The notes: generated by a model from the sequence alone, not told the origin. A stretch of DNA of 64,000 nt from Sphingobacterium tabacisoli (GCF_017908035.1 NZ_JAEQMU010000004.1:372001-436000), one strand, 5' to 3'. Counted from the first letter of the stretch, positions 42,488 to 52,247 are shown. Numbers and translations are program-made.

Positions 42488-43498
42488 CTAATGCTTCAGG
42501 ATATAATTTAACCAATTTGCAAAACTGTATTTCATCCTTATATTTTCATCAATCTTATAATATGGACGTTCAATGAAATCCATAATTTCAATTTTATCAT
42601 AGTCACCTTCTTTTAGAATAAAGAAATTATCTGGATGATAAAAATCATAATTCCGAACATTAGAATTCGTTGTTATGACTTTCTTTCCATACTTTAAACC
42701 TTCAAAAATTCTAAATGAAAGACCATTATGCTCGCCTATTAAAAAATCTACTATAATTTTTGACTTCTTTATATACCCCAAGTATTCTTCAAATGGAATC
42801 GAACCGTCCCTACAATGAATACCTATTTCTCTATAATTAGGCTGAAAATGTTTATTAAGAGGTGTAAACGCTATTTCAAAATGAATCTTAGCTAGAATTT
42901 CTTTTACAAATTTATAAAAACTCAGAAGGGCTTCCTCTCTTCCTTCATTGTAATAGCCTAAGAAGAACATATCATAAATAGGTTCTTCCATCCAATCCTT
43001 TAATTCAAAGTCATAATCAAAGAAGAAATTATAAGCCAAATGAGTTTTAAACCTATCATTACTTACCAGGTCAACTTTATCAAAAACAAAGAACCTATCA
43101 AAATAGGGTATCAATGCCTTTACTTCTGGATTTCTCTCGATACCATCATAGTGATAGGACACGAAATGATCACTCTTCACTTTTGCCAACTTTAGCACCT
43201 CTTGACTAAAAAAATCTGCTCGAAAAACAAGTCCATAATCGAATGCTTTCTCTTGATTAATAACAGTGAGATTATGTTCCAGATTATATATATCGATAAG
43301 ACTACGTTTATAGCTGTTATCCCTGTCAACAATTTTCCGCCACCTACTATAAATACGTTGAAAAAAACTCTTGTATTGAAACCCAGCTGGTTTGTTGATA
43401 ATGGTTACAACTTCATAGCCTAAGTGCAACAAATTTCTTTCAACTAAAACAAATAACTGATAATCATCTGGAGCCAATAACAAGATTCTCTTTCCCAT
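42488..43498 (-). CDS. Unclassified glycosyltransferase-like protein (paralog B)
   Basis: 336 residues from the ATG at 43498 (MGKRILLLAPDDYQLFVLVE), which I prefer to the ATG 21 bases upstream because it aligns with paralog A. Shared phrases: RNLLHLGYEVVTI, VSYHYDGIERNPEVKALIPYF-type middle (A has WDGLERYPNIYEYIPFM), HNGLSFRIFEGLKYGKKVITT, and YDFYHPDNF. The similarity over the full length makes A and B a family pair. B lies on the opposite strand, tail-to-tail with the family-2 gene. No characterised relative comes to mind. Confidence 0.7.
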   Translation of the reverse strand: MGKRILLLAPDDYQLFVLVERNLLHLGYEVVTIINKPAGFQYKSFFQRIYSRWRKIVDRDNSYKRSLIDIYNLEHNLTVINQEKAFDYGLVFRADFFSQEVLKLAKVKSDHFVSYHYDGIERNPEVKALIPYFDRFFVFDKVDLVSNDRFKTHLAYNFFFDYDFELKDWMEEPIYDMFFLGYYNEGREEALLSFYKFVKEILAKIHFEIAFTPLNKHFQPNYREIGIHCRDGSIPFEEYLGYIKKSKIIVDFLIGEHNGLSFRIFEGLKYGKKVITTNSNVRNYDFYHPDNFFILKEGDYDKIEIMDFIERPYYKIDENIRMKYSFANWLNYILKH

Positions 43499-43836
43499 AT
43501 ATAATTTACAAATTAACAAGTCTATCCAACTATACTTAATTACTACCGTGCGTAGCTCCCGATTTGACTACTCATTACTCGCAAGATATTCCTAAAAATA
43601 CAGTAAAACATCTGGACTTTTTAATAAGATTATTTCTGCAATATAAGTATATTTTATTACCAAAGGATTTGTGTCCGACAAAAGATTGATAAACATTTTT
43701 TTCAAGAATCCAGAAAGGAAATCGCCGATATACTGTAATCAGAAATACTTATCTTTACAATTCTGACTAACGGTTTATTTACAATAAATAAAGCATTTGC
43801 AATGAGCAAAAAGTCGGAACTTACTCACTAAAAAGT
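43499..43836. other. AT-rich intergenic region between divergent glycan genes
   Basis: About 338 bases with no ORF, RNA or clear repeat. No TAnnTTTG box was found near the starts on either strand. The plus-strand TATCTTTAC at 43750-43758 is one base off. Confidence 0.5.
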
Positions 43837-44733
43837 ATGAATACACCCAAAATAGCTATCATCATTCCGTGTTATCTTCAAAGCGAATATTTAGACACAT
43901 GCTTAGATTCTATTTACAAGCAAAAATATGACAACTGGGAATGTATAATTATTAATGATGGTTCTCCTGATAAGACAGGAGAAATAGCCCAAAACTGGAC
44001 TTTAAAAGACTCTAGATTCAAATATTATGAAAAAGAAAATGGAGGATTAAGTTCAGCCAGAAATTATGGGCTTCAAAAAACCCAAGCAGAATACATTCAA
44101 TTTTTAGATTGTGACGATTTTATTCATCCCGACAAATTTGAGCATTTTGCCAATGAACTTAATACAGGATCACACGATATCTTGTTGTCAAATTTTCAAA
44201 TGTATGCAAACAATAAATACTCACCTGCTTTCTGTGAATTAAAAGAACACCACTTTAGCTATAATGCCATCCTGCTTCAGTGGGACATAGACTTCTCAAT
44301 ACCAATACATTGCGCTATTTTCAAGAAAAGATTTATTTCGGCTGGAGGTTTCAACACAGAATTAAAAGCCAAAGAAGATTGGTTGTTTTGGATACAGTTT
44401 TTTGAAAATAGACCTAAAGTAGTTTGGAAGGATGACGTATTTAATTACTATAGGCTCCATCAAAGTAGCATGACTCGAGATCGCTTACTCATGATGGAAA
44501 ACACTAAAAAAATCAATCAGTTTCTAGTAAAATACATTAAAGAAGATCAGCTTGAAGATTTCATGTCTGCTACTCATGAAAGATATATGGTCCTTTTAAA
44601 AAGTATGAATGATGAAATACTAAGTTTGAAAAAATCATTTGAATCTCCAAACTTCAAAAAGGTTTCAAGAGTATTTAAACAATACATAAAACGCCGTTGG
44701 AGAAAAATAACAAATTCACATTCAACAGCATGA
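43837..44733 (+). CDS. Family 2 glycosyltransferase
   Basis: 298 residues, GT-A. KIAIIIPCYLQSEYLDTCLDSIYKQ, NWECIIINDGSPDKTGEIA, GGLSSARNYGLQKTQAEYIQFLDCDDF (DCDD metal site, about 91-94), and a C-terminal KEDWLFWIQFFENR block with the ED base motif. Inverting enzyme with an undefined donor. The C-terminal ends in a basic stretch (KRRWRKITNSH). It is followed after 59 bases by another family-2 gene. Confidence 0.92.
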   Translation: MNTPKIAIIIPCYLQSEYLDTCLDSIYKQKYDNWECIIINDGSPDKTGEIAQNWTLKDSRFKYYEKENGGLSSARNYGLQKTQAEYIQFLDCDDFIHPDKFEHFANELNTGSHDILLSNFQMYANNKYSPAFCELKEHHFSYNAILLQWDIDFSIPIHCAIFKKRFISAGGFNTELKAKEDWLFWIQFFENRPKVVWKDDVFNYYRLHQSSMTRDRLLMMENTKKINQFLVKYIKEDQLEDFMSATHERYMVLLKSMNDEILSLKKSFESPNFKKVSRVFKQYIKRRWRKITNSHSTA

Positions 44734-44792
44734 TATTATCTGGTATATTTTCTTCAAGAATTTTATCAGGATATATTAACAAATCAATATAA

Positions 44793-45566
44793 ATGAAACT
44801 ATCTATAATAACAATAAACCTCAATAACAAACTTGGCCTAGCCAATACAATAGAATCTGTAGCAAACCAAACTTTTCAAGCATTTGAATATATTGTGATA
44901 GACGGTCAGTCTAAAGATGGTAGTGTATCCTTATTAGATTCAGCAAATAAACGAATTGATAAGTGGATTTCTGAAAAAGATTCAGGAGTTTATGAGGCTA
45001 TGAACAAAGGTATACAACTAGCTGACGGGGAATATTTATTATTCTTAAATAGTGGAGACCTTTTGCATTCGGCAAAAAGTATAGAAAATATGATCTCCAA
45101 TTTAACAGCTGATATTGTGTATGGAGACCTTGTATTTGCTAACGAGGGATCCTCATCTACTTACTATTATCCAGAAAAGCTCACTATCGAATTTCTTTTC
45201 GAATCGACTTTAGGGCACCCTTCAACATTTATTCGACGCGACTTATTTAAGCAATTTGGAAACTATAACACAAACTACAAAATAGCTTCCGACTGGATGT
45301 TCTTCTTAACTTGCATCTTAAAAGGACATGTCAGCACGCGACATGTCAACCAAGTTGTATCTGTCTTTGACACAAATGGAATTAGTTCAGACCCTAAAAA
45401 CCAACCAATGATAAGGGAAGAAAGAACGGGCTTCTTAAAGGAAGAATTCCCACTATTTTACGAAGAACATCTAAAGCATATGAAATGCAAAAACACGCTA
45501 GGACGAATACAATCTTCGAAGGGTTTTCGTATATTAAAAAAACTTGGTGTTAAAAAATTTCAGTAA
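44793..45566 (+). CDS. Family 2 glycosyltransferase
   Basis: 257 residues, GT-A. KLSIITINLNNKLGLANTIES, EYIVIDGQSKDGSVSLLDS, WISEKDSGVYEAMNKGIQLADGEYLLFLNSGD (metal site NSGD), HPSTFIRRDLF, and KIASDWMFFL (catalytic base region). The pattern resembles WcaA/WcaE-type enzymes of exopolysaccharide loci. Same-strand neighbours on both sides, 59 and 45 bases away. Confidence 0.92.
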   Translation: MKLSIITINLNNKLGLANTIESVANQTFQAFEYIVIDGQSKDGSVSLLDSANKRIDKWISEKDSGVYEAMNKGIQLADGEYLLFLNSGDLLHSAKSIENMISNLTADIVYGDLVFANEGSSSTYYYPEKLTIEFLFESTLGHPSTFIRRDLFKQFGNYNTNYKIASDWMFFLTCILKGHVSTRHVNQVVSVFDTNGISSDPKNQPMIREERTGFLKEEFPLFYEEHLKHMKCKNTLGRIQSSKGFRILKKLGVKKFQ

Positions 45567-45611
45567 AAAAATAGGCCCAACCAAATTACAATCTTTAATC
45601 TTTCCTGGTCA

Positions 45612-46550
45612 ATGAACAAGATAATATACCTACTTATGGTACACAAAAACCCTAAACAGGTCAAGCGACTGATTGCAAGGTTAAAGTCTGATCATTCGTT
45701 TTTCTATGTACATGTAGACCTTAAATCTTCAATCCAGGAATTTAAAGCCGCAATAAACGATAGCCGTGTGTCTTTTATTGAATCAAGAGAAGATTGCATT
45801 TGGGGAGACTTCAGTCAGGTGAAAGCAACATTAAACCTCATTGACGCTGCATTAGCAGATCATCAATCAGGTTGTTTTGTTTTGCTGAGCGGAGAAGATT
45901 ATCCTGTAAAATCGACAAATTATATTGAGGACTTTTATACAGAAAACGCATTAAAGAATTTTATAGAATTAGATCCAATAAAAAAGGTCTGGAATGAAAA
46001 TGAACGGACTAGCAGAACTGATTATTACAAAATAAACTATTCAAACAAAAGAGGTAATTTTATACTACTAAAACCTCAAAGTTATAAGAAGGCATTGAGA
46101 CTCTTACTAAAACGAAAAATCAATTTCTCAACCTTTTTTGATATCATACGGAAAAGGCATATTCCATTCCCATTATATGGGGGATCAAACTGGTGGTCAT
46201 TAAACTATGAAATATTAAAGGCCATTCAAAGTTTTGTAAAAGAAAATAGGACAGTACTCTTCACCTATTTTAAATATGTTAAATGCTGCGACGAACTATT
46301 TTTTCAAACCATCATTAAGTTATTAGAGAAAAATAATTCTAACATTAACTACCAGCCTATACTTACCTATGTGAACTGGACAAGAGAAAACTACGACAAT
46401 CTACCCGTCATATTTAATCAGGATGACTTTGCAGAACTCACTAGCCAAGGCGACAACAAACTTTTTGCTCGAAAATTTGACTGTACTTATGACGAAAAGA
46501 TATTGGATCTACTAGATGAGAAATTTCACAATGTAAACTCTCTAAAATAG
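45612..46550 (+). CDS. Family 14 glycosyltransferase (core-2/I-branching type)
   Basis: 312 residues. KIIYLLMVHKNPKQVKRLIARLKS, FFYVHVDLKSS, DCIWGDFSQVKATLNLIDAAL, CFVLLSGEDYPVKS, and GGSNWWSLNYEILKAI (acceptor loop) match the beta-1,6-N-acetylglucosaminyltransferase family (GT14). In bacteria these add branching xylose or GlcNAc residues. It faces the next gene tail to tail with 25 bases between. Confidence 0.9.
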   Translation: MNKIIYLLMVHKNPKQVKRLIARLKSDHSFFYVHVDLKSSIQEFKAAINDSRVSFIESREDCIWGDFSQVKATLNLIDAALADHQSGCFVLLSGEDYPVKSTNYIEDFYTENALKNFIELDPIKKVWNENERTSRTDYYKINYSNKRGNFILLKPQSYKKALRLLLKRKINFSTFFDIIRKRHIPFPLYGGSNWWSLNYEILKAIQSFVKENRTVLFTYFKYVKCCDELFFQTIIKLLEKNNSNINYQPILTYVNWTRENYDNLPVIFNQDDFAELTSQGDNKLFARKFDCTYDEKILDLLDEKFHNVNSLK

Positions 46551-46575
46551 ATTACAAAAGTTACACTGCAAAAAA

Positions 46576-47670
46576 CTAGGCCAGCATCTTGTAAACAGCC
46601 GCAGTACGATCAATACAAGATTCCATAGGATATTCCTGTATCTTTTCCTTTCCCAACTGTATCAGTTGATTTCTATAGGTAGAATTTTCTAACAACAAAT
46701 CCATTTGTTCTACAAGAGATTCTACCGAAAAGGTTTCAAAATAGGCGGCGGCTTCGCCTGCAATCTCAGGGAAACAACTTGCATTACTTAATAAAACAGG
46801 ACATTCATTTTTATAAGCTTCCAAAATTGGAAGACCGAACCCCTCATACGTAGAAGGATAAACGAAAAAAAGTGCATTTGTATATAGCGTATTTAGCTGT
46901 CCATCACTAGCCACAAAAGAAAGCACTTTGTCTTGAATACTATTTCTCCATAACAGTTCTTCTTCCGCTATCCCAAGAGGACTTCCCGCAACAACAAGTT
47001 TTAGACCATCATATTTTTTAGAAATACTGGAAAAAGCCTGCACTAAAAGATCGAAATTTTTATACCCACTGCGGCTACCCACATACAAGATATATTCTTT
47101 AGGTAGATCTTCTACACCTTCATAAGATAATGGTACGTATTGATCTATACCATGATGTACAACAGTAATTTTATCATCATCGACATCATAATACTTCAAA
47201 ATATCGTCCTTAGTCCTATGAGAAACGGCAATAATCTGATCTGCTCTATCAATATGTAACCGTTTTTGATGGGCAGTTGGTTCATTGGGAGAAAACAGGC
47301 TGGAAAAATTTTCATAGATCATATCATGAATAGTAATAACTAAAGGCTTTTTGATCTGATCAATAAAATAAGAATCATAATACGTCGGATGAAATACATC
47401 TATATCTGCGCCATCAAGCATCTCTAACGTAGTACGTTGGTTTTTCACAAAGGCTTTATGCTCTTTCCTTGGATATTTCTTTAGCTTTTCAACTAAAGAA
47501 AACTCTTTAAAATAACGCTCCGGCAGATAGTAATTTTTATTCCCCACAACTTCCAAGTGGGTAGAAAATCCGGGTAGATCCTCTATTCCAGCCATCAGGT
47601 CCACAAAATACCGAGATATTCCACCGAACTTTTGAGCCACGAAAATCTGATAATCATACAAAATATTCAT
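46576..47670 (-). CDS. Family 4 glycosyltransferase
   Basis: 364 residues, GT-B. MNILYDYQIFVAQKFGGISRYF, VITIHDMIYE, ADQIIAVSHRTKDDILKYY, LYVGSRSGYKNFDLLVQAF, then FVYPSTYEGFGLPILEAYKNECPVL with the E-x7-E motif (E278-E286 region). A retaining transferase with mannosyl-type layout. It has a minus-strand TAnnTTTG box at 47712-47719 of its own, so it may not belong to the operon of the amino-sugar genes upstream. Confidence 0.93.
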   Translation of the reverse strand: MNILYDYQIFVAQKFGGISRYFVDLMAGIEDLPGFSTHLEVVGNKNYYLPERYFKEFSLVEKLKKYPRKEHKAFVKNQRTTLEMLDGADIDVFHPTYYDSYFIDQIKKPLVITIHDMIYENFSSLFSPNEPTAHQKRLHIDRADQIIAVSHRTKDDILKYYDVDDDKITVVHHGIDQYVPLSYEGVEDLPKEYILYVGSRSGYKNFDLLVQAFSSISKKYDGLKLVVAGSPLGIAEEELLWRNSIQDKVLSFVASDGQLNTLYTNALFFVYPSTYEGFGLPILEAYKNECPVLLSNASCFPEIAGEAAAYFETFSVESLVEQMDLLLENSTYRNQLIQLGKEKIQEYPMESCIDRTAAVYKMLA

Positions 47671-47711
47671 CCAAAGAAATTTATAAAGCTTACCTTTTTA
47701 CTAAAGAAGAG

Positions 47712-47719
47712 CAAAGGTA
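47712..47719 (-). promoter_or_regulatory. Candidate -7 promoter box (TACCTTTG)
   Basis: Minus-strand TAnnTTTG match 42 bases upstream of the family-4 gene at 47670, in the short gap after the aminotransferase gene. Confidence 0.4.
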
Positions 47720-47734
47720 AGCATTACAAATAAC

Positions 47735-48820
47735 TTAGAACTTATTCAATATATCGATTACTTGAAGGATCTCGTCTTGTGTATGAGCAAACGAAATGGG
47801 TAAACTTAAAACGGTATTCTGGATTTCTTCTGCAATTGGAAATATCCCTCCCGTAAATACTCCCTTCACAGCCTTCTGTTGATGCGGAGAAATAGGGTAA
47901 TGAACCTCCGTTTTCACTCCATTATCTAACAAATATCCCCGCAGGCGATCTCTATCATGATGCCTAATTGCAAAAATATGATAGACATCTTCATACCCGT
48001 TGCTGACTACGGGTAGAATAAACCGCTCTTTTAGCTCGCTCAGATAAATACTTGCCAACATCCTCTTATGTGCATTAATAGCATCGAGATATTTTAGCTT
48101 TACTCCCAGAAAAGCGGCCTGAACTTCATCCAGTCTCGAGTTATACCCCACCTCGTCGTTTACATACTTGACAGAAGATCCATAGTTACGTAACACCTTA
48201 ATCTGTTGAGCCGCTGGGGTACTATTGGTAATCAATGCACCTCCATCTCCTAATGCGCCTAAATTTTTCGTGGGATAAAAGCTGTAAGCCCCAAAATCAC
48301 CGATTGTACCGGCCATTTCTCCCCGATACTTGGCGCCGTGGGATTGCGCACAGTCCTCAATAACGCGTAGGTTATACTTAGCCGCCACAGCCATAATAGC
48401 ATTCATATCACACATCTTGCCATACAGATGGACGACCAATATCGCTTTGGTTTTCGTTGTGATAGCCGCCTCGATCAAGGTAGGATCTATATTATAACTA
48501 TGTATATCGGGCTCTACCAATACAGGCTTTAATCCCGCATGTAGCACGGACAACACGGAAGCGATATAGGAATTAGATGGCATAATAACTTCATCGCCTG
48601 CTGAAAAGGAAAACTGCTTCAGCGCCAATACCAAAGCATCGAGTCCAGACGCAACACCTACACAATGCTTTACCTTACAATAATGGGCAAAATCAAGCTC
48701 AAACTGAGTTACCTCTTGCCCCAGAATGTACCAGCCACTATGCAAAACCCGCTTGAATACATCAGAATACTCGTCAAAAAAACGGGAATTTACTTTTTTA
48801 AGATCTTCGTAGGCTATCAT
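47735..48820 (-). CDS. dTDP-3-keto-sugar aminotransferase (DegT/DnrJ/EryC1 family)
   Basis: 361 residues, PLP-dependent. PLP lysine K185 in [20 protein letters not shown]-ring Asp D156 in [24 protein letters not shown] (59-67) for phosphate binding. It should aminate a 3-keto-6-deoxy sugar on dTDP, because its start overlaps the FdtA/QdtA-type ketoisomerase gene by 4 bases. In that pair the product is dTDP-3-amino-3,6-dideoxy-galactose (Fuc3N) or -glucose (Qui3N); which one cannot be told from the sequence here. No N-acetyltransferase gene for the amino group is visible nearby. No rmlA/rmlB is in the window. Confidence 0.93.
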   Translation of the reverse strand: MIAYEDLKKVNSRFFDEYSDVFKRVLHSGWYILGQEVTQFELDFAHYCKVKHCVGVASGLDALVLALKQFSFSAGDEVIMPSNSYIASVLSVLHAGLKPVLVEPDIHSYNIDPTLIEAAITTKTKAILVVHLYGKMCDMNAIMAVAAKYNLRVIEDCAQSHGAKYRGEMAGTIGDFGAYSFYPTKNLGALGDGGALITNSTPAAQQIKVLRNYGSSVKYVNDEVGYNSRLDEVQAAFLGVKLKYLDAINAHKRMLASIYLSELKERFILPVVSNGYEDVYHIFAIRHHDRDRLRGYLLDNGVKTEVHYPISPHQQKAVKGVFTGGIFPIAEEIQNTVLSLPISFAHTQDEILQVIDILNKF

Positions 48821-49185
48821 TTACTATAAGGCTCATATATGTAATCACTGGGGTCAAAATACTCCGAAGCCAGTACCATTAATATCGCGTCGGCAGAGAA
48901 ATTGTACATTTGATGCCAGTCATTGGTTTCCAAGATAAGACAATTGTGAGGCTGATCTAGTTCAAAAACCTGTTCATTTATACCATCACAATTGTAAATA
49001 CTGCATCGACCGCGAATACTGATCGCTGCCTGACGGGTCAAATGATGCCGATGTCCACCCCGTATGGCTTCATTCACTCCATATATATAAAAAATGCGTT
49101 TTACATCGAAAGGGATGACTTTTTCAATAACAGTCAAATTTCCACGATCATCAGTAAAGGTTTTTAAATCGATCTGATGTGCCAT
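48817..49185 (-). CDS. dTDP-4-keto-6-deoxyglucose 3,4-ketoisomerase (FdtA/QdtA type cupin)
   Basis: 122 residues, a small double-stranded beta-helix. [25 protein letters not shown] is the strong FdtA opening, then [19 protein letters not shown] holds the catalytic histidines (HRHH), and [15 protein letters not shown] the second conserved block. It moves the keto group from C4 to C3 before amination. The start overlaps the upstream glycosyltransferase gene by 22 bases on the ATG at 49185; the family-consistent start near this Met gives the normal length. Together with the aminotransferase it makes a dTDP-3-amino-3,6-dideoxyhexose. Confidence 0.93.
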   Translation of the reverse strand: MAHQIDLKTFTDDRGNLTVIEKVIPFDVKRIFYIYGVNEAIRGGHRHHLTRQAAISIRGRCSIYNCDGINEQVFELDQPHNCLILETNDWHQMYNFSADAILMVLASEYFDPSDYIYEPYSK

Positions 49186-50177
49186 AACCCTAAAAAATAA
49201 GACTGATGATAAAATTTCTTGAACCTCCCCCTAAAATACAAATTGAACTTTCGCCTTAAGGACACTCTCATACGGGGAATGACTAAACGCTCATGAAAAA
49301 CCTGTATGAATCCAGCCTTTTTTATTTCTTGAGCGGCTCTATATAATGCTGTAACATAGGGCTTATAGATATAGCGCATGTCATTTTCAGAAAGATGATA
49401 AGCCTCAGAAGGGAGATAAGCATTGGACACGGCATACTTAAAACCATGATAATGATAAAATACCAACTTAAAAATTGTTGAGGTCTCAACTTCTCGGCCA
49501 GATACAGCATCTGCATTTCCTTCAAAATCGTACTGTTGCACATTCCAAGGGGCCACCCCTCCACCAAGATGAATCAATTCATGTACACCAGAGAACTTCG
49601 TACACCAATCATCTAAATACTTCTGATCTCCAAACCGTCCTTCCTCGAGCCTATTGTAACACCAATCAAGGCAAGCTGACCGCCACCACTTTAACACCTC
49701 CATTCCTTCGTCTGTATTTTTAAAACACACAAACTGCACACAATATATCCCACTAGCAGCGGATTGGTCATACTCTGGTGTATAACGATGTGGGGTAATC
49801 AATACTGAAGCATCTCCCATCTCGTCCAACAAAACATCGGGATTGCTAAAAAATAACAAATCAGCATCCAAGTAAGTACAACCTTCTAACCTATAAGTCT
49901 CAATCGCATGCAAAATAACTGCTGGAGTACATGTCCAACAATACTCAGCCGAAGTACGTATACATTTGACAGCCAAAAGATCCTGGTCCTCAAATTCGTC
50001 AAGTCTTAGTACAGTAGCTTTAGATAGCCCCATTGCCGATAACACGGTATAGCATGTATCATCAAAAGCATAGATATAAAGATGAAAATCCGGACAATAC
50101 CGCTCCAGTGATCGATACATGGCTATCCCTCGAGTGAGATATACCGAATTAAATAGCGTACAGAAATTATTTTTCAT
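49164..50177 (-). CDS. GT-A type glycosyltransferase-like protein
   Basis: 337 residues from the ATG at 50177 (MKNNFCTLFNSVYLTRGIAMYRS), preferred because earlier starts run deep into the upstream methyltransferase gene; this one overlaps it by 11 bases. Signature: CTLFNSVYLTRGIAMYRSL, HLYIYAFDDTCYTVL, GCTYLDADLLFFSNP (DXD), then VLITPHRY and GIYCVQFVCFKNTDEG. Nucleotide-diphospho-sugar transferase fold. It is probably the enzyme that uses the locus's amino sugar or a neighbouring sugar, but this is inference. Confidence 0.8.
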   Translation of the reverse strand: MKNNFCTLFNSVYLTRGIAMYRSLERYCPDFHLYIYAFDDTCYTVLSAMGLSKATVLRLDEFEDQDLLAVKCIRTSAEYCWTCTPAVILHAIETYRLEGCTYLDADLLFFSNPDVLLDEMGDASVLITPHRYTPEYDQSAASGIYCVQFVCFKNTDEGMEVLKWWRSACLDWCYNRLEEGRFGDQKYLDDWCTKFSGVHELIHLGGGVAPWNVQQYDFEGNADAVSGREVETSTIFKLVFYHYHGFKYAVSNAYLPSEAYHLSENDMRYIYKPYVTALYRAAQEIKKAGFIQVFHERLVIPRMRVSLRRKFNLYFRGRFKKFYHQSYFLGLWHIRSI

Positions 50178-50967
50178 ACTTCCTACACAGTAAAAAACCC
50201 TTATCATAACCTGCCAGTTTTCCATCGATTTGTAAATCGGACTCTCCTTCGACATAAGACATAAAGTCTGCCATCACATAATAGTCTGAAAAATGATGGA
50301 AAAACATTTCTTCATTAAAAAACCAAGAAGGATAAGATGCCTCATAAATAGATGGGGGCACTTTCTGAACGGTCAATCGATCTGGTCCCGATTTAATAAA
50401 TGCAGTTCTATCAAACAAGATATAATCTACATTCAAAGAAGAGAGAGACGCTAGAAACTCATGGGGGTTAGGTAAATATTGCACGACGCTAGAAAGAAGA
50501 ATAACATGAGGACGAACCTTCTCCATACTATCGGCTATTGTATAAAAAAAACCGAGTTGTTGATTTTCAAACTCATGCTTCCCTATCTCTACATATCTAG
50601 ACTGCTCAACAATATGCCAAGTCAATGCGTCCAAAGGTTTCATGAAATCCGTTACCTGGAAATAAGTACTTCCAAAGGCCCCTCCAAAATCTAAAACGTG
50701 TAACCTATTATTGTGTTGAGCTGCGACATACAGTAATGACGCTATTAACGGAAAAGGGTATTGCTTCTTATCAAAAAGGACGGAATCACGCTCGTATACT
50801 GCCTCACCGTCTCTTACCTGCGCTAAAGCTGCTCGGGTTTTTTGCAAAATATTGTCTCGATCATAACCTGTTGTCTCCTGACAGGCAGATTCCCAACTAT
50901 CATAGTCCCCAAACCAACCGTAGGAAGGAGGTGCAATAATAGCCTTTTTTTTAGAAAAAAAATGCAT
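50167..50967 (-). CDS. SAM-dependent methyltransferase (TIGR04325 type)
   Basis: 266 residues. It opens with APPSYGWFGDYDSWESA, a strongly conserved start for the family, then RLHVLDFGGAFGSTYFQ (SAM site motif I, GGAFG, about 93-109), ILLSSVVQYLPNPHEFL (motif for the conserved Asn-Pro), and ends in a Tyr-rich part. The family is found in surface-glycan loci of spirochaetes and Bacteroidota. Leading gene of the minus-strand set 50967 to 46576. A possible promoter box is TATATTTG at 51208-51215 on the minus strand, about 240 bases upstream. Confidence 0.85.
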   Translation of the reverse strand: MHFFSKKKAIIAPPSYGWFGDYDSWESACQETTGYDRDNILQKTRAALAQVRDGEAVYERDSVLFDKKQYPFPLIASLLYVAAQHNNRLHVLDFGGAFGSTYFQVTDFMKPLDALTWHIVEQSRYVEIGKHEFENQQLGFFYTIADSMEKVRPHVILLSSVVQYLPNPHEFLASLSSLNVDYILFDRTAFIKSGPDRLTVQKVPPSIYEASYPSWFFNEEMFFHHFSDYYVMADFMSYVEGESDLQIDGKLAGYDKGFLLCRKYEK

Positions 50968-51494
50968 AAAATAATTCTAAACGGATAATAAAACATCTTA
51001 CCAACACCCCTTACCAGGGATGTTATTATTCTATGGTTAATAGTTTATATTGGTTTCATTGCTATCGAAGTCTATCGCTTTTATCTAAGCAAGCCTGCTA
51101 CCCAATCATGAGAAGACTTTCTTTTAACGCAGCTGATGGTTAATCCATAATTTAAAACAATTGAAAAATGTGTTACCATTTTTAAACTTTGCTTACATCA
51201 ATTGCAACAAATATAATACAACAATCGATTTAAAAAATATTTAATTTACATTTATTTACATTAATTAACACTTCTCGGCAAACTCCGTGTTTAAATACTT
51301 CCTTTCCTATCTTATAGATGCTATCCTATTGGATATAACATACCTAAGGTTAAATAAGACTTCTAAAAAATTCAGATGCAATATATACCTTAACACATTA
51401 AGCAAGAGAAAACTACTCGTAGATTGTTAATAGAAAAGAAAATCCGTAAAAACTAAAAATTTATTAACTATATTTGGTAGAATAACTTTAAACT
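50968..51494. other. AT-rich intergenic region between divergent genes
   Basis: 527 bases without ORF, RNA or repeat that I can support. Promoter candidates: TATATTTG at 51469-51476 for the gene at 51495, about 18 bases before its ATG; on the minus strand CAAATATA at 51208-51215. Long AT-only runs follow 51230. Confidence 0.5.
51469..51476 (+). promoter_or_regulatory. Candidate -7 promoter box (TATATTTG)
   Basis: TAnnTTTG match 18 bases upstream of the lipoprotein ATG at 51495. No clear -33 TTTG is seen. Confidence 0.45.
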
Positions 51495-52247
51495 ATGAAA
51501 TTTCTGATACCAACTTTCCTCCTCTTCTTTGCGATATCGTGGGTATCTTGCCAGAAAGATGGCGAAGAAATTTCAACGGAAGAAGAAAACCTAGCACTCG
51601 ACCCAATAAATAGAGATAGTATTTCGTTTACGTTGAACGAAAAAAACTACAGTTCTAAAGAGATGGATGGTTTTGGATTTGCAAATAAACAAACTAATAT
51701 TAAGCCATATGCTGATCCAATGAGCGCTAGAGTACCAGCCTACATTACAGGCGGGCATTGGTGGTATGGCGAAAAAGATTCGCTCTTATTCGAGCAGACA
51801 TTCTCATTCAAATCTTCTGAATTCACGAACATCACGATTGGTGTAAGTCAAAAATATGCTAGCGCCGACCTCATAAAGAAAGACAACCTATTGGTTCCCT
51901 ATAAAAATGACACAACTTTTCTAGTAGGGCCAAAAGACTTTGCAACAGACAATAACTTAGAAAACAAAACACATGGTGTCAGCTTAGAGTTAAACCCAAT
52001 ACTGACTACAGAGAGATTGACAACATCAATACCTGCTTTGTCTATATTAGTGAGGTCACAACTCGACAACCATCTACAAGATGACTCTTACTTTCATATT
52101 ATTAACATTGACACCTTAACAAATGATGCTTTACGAGTGGAAGCGAGATTCGAGGTCAATGTCTATGCTGAAGATGGCACAGCTTATCGGATTAAAGATG
52201 GATTCGTTCGCTTTAAAACAAAACTCAAACAGTTAGATGTCAAATAA
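51495..52247 (+). CDS. Hypothetical lipoprotein (250 aa)
   Basis: The signal peptide ends in SWVSC (Cys at about 19), then a short acidic linker (QKDGEEISTEEE). The mature domain is beta-rich: SISFTLNEKNYSSKEMDG, then GGHWWYGEKDSLLFEQ, then RVEARFEVNVYAEDGTAY. No motif for a function is visible. The ATG of the next gene lies inside its last codons (11-base overlap), so the two are coupled, an odd pairing of an outer lipoprotein with a cytosolic phosphatase. Confidence 0.8.
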   Translation: MKFLIPTFLLFFAISWVSCQKDGEEISTEEENLALDPINRDSISFTLNEKNYSSKEMDGFGFANKQTNIKPYADPMSARVPAYITGGHWWYGEKDSLLFEQTFSFKSSEFTNITIGVSQKYASADLIKKDNLLVPYKNDTTFLVGPKDFATDNNLENKTHGVSLELNPILTTERLTTSIPALSILVRSQLDNHLQDDSYFHIINIDTLTNDALRVEARFEVNVYAEDGTAYRIKDGFVRFKTKLKQLDVK

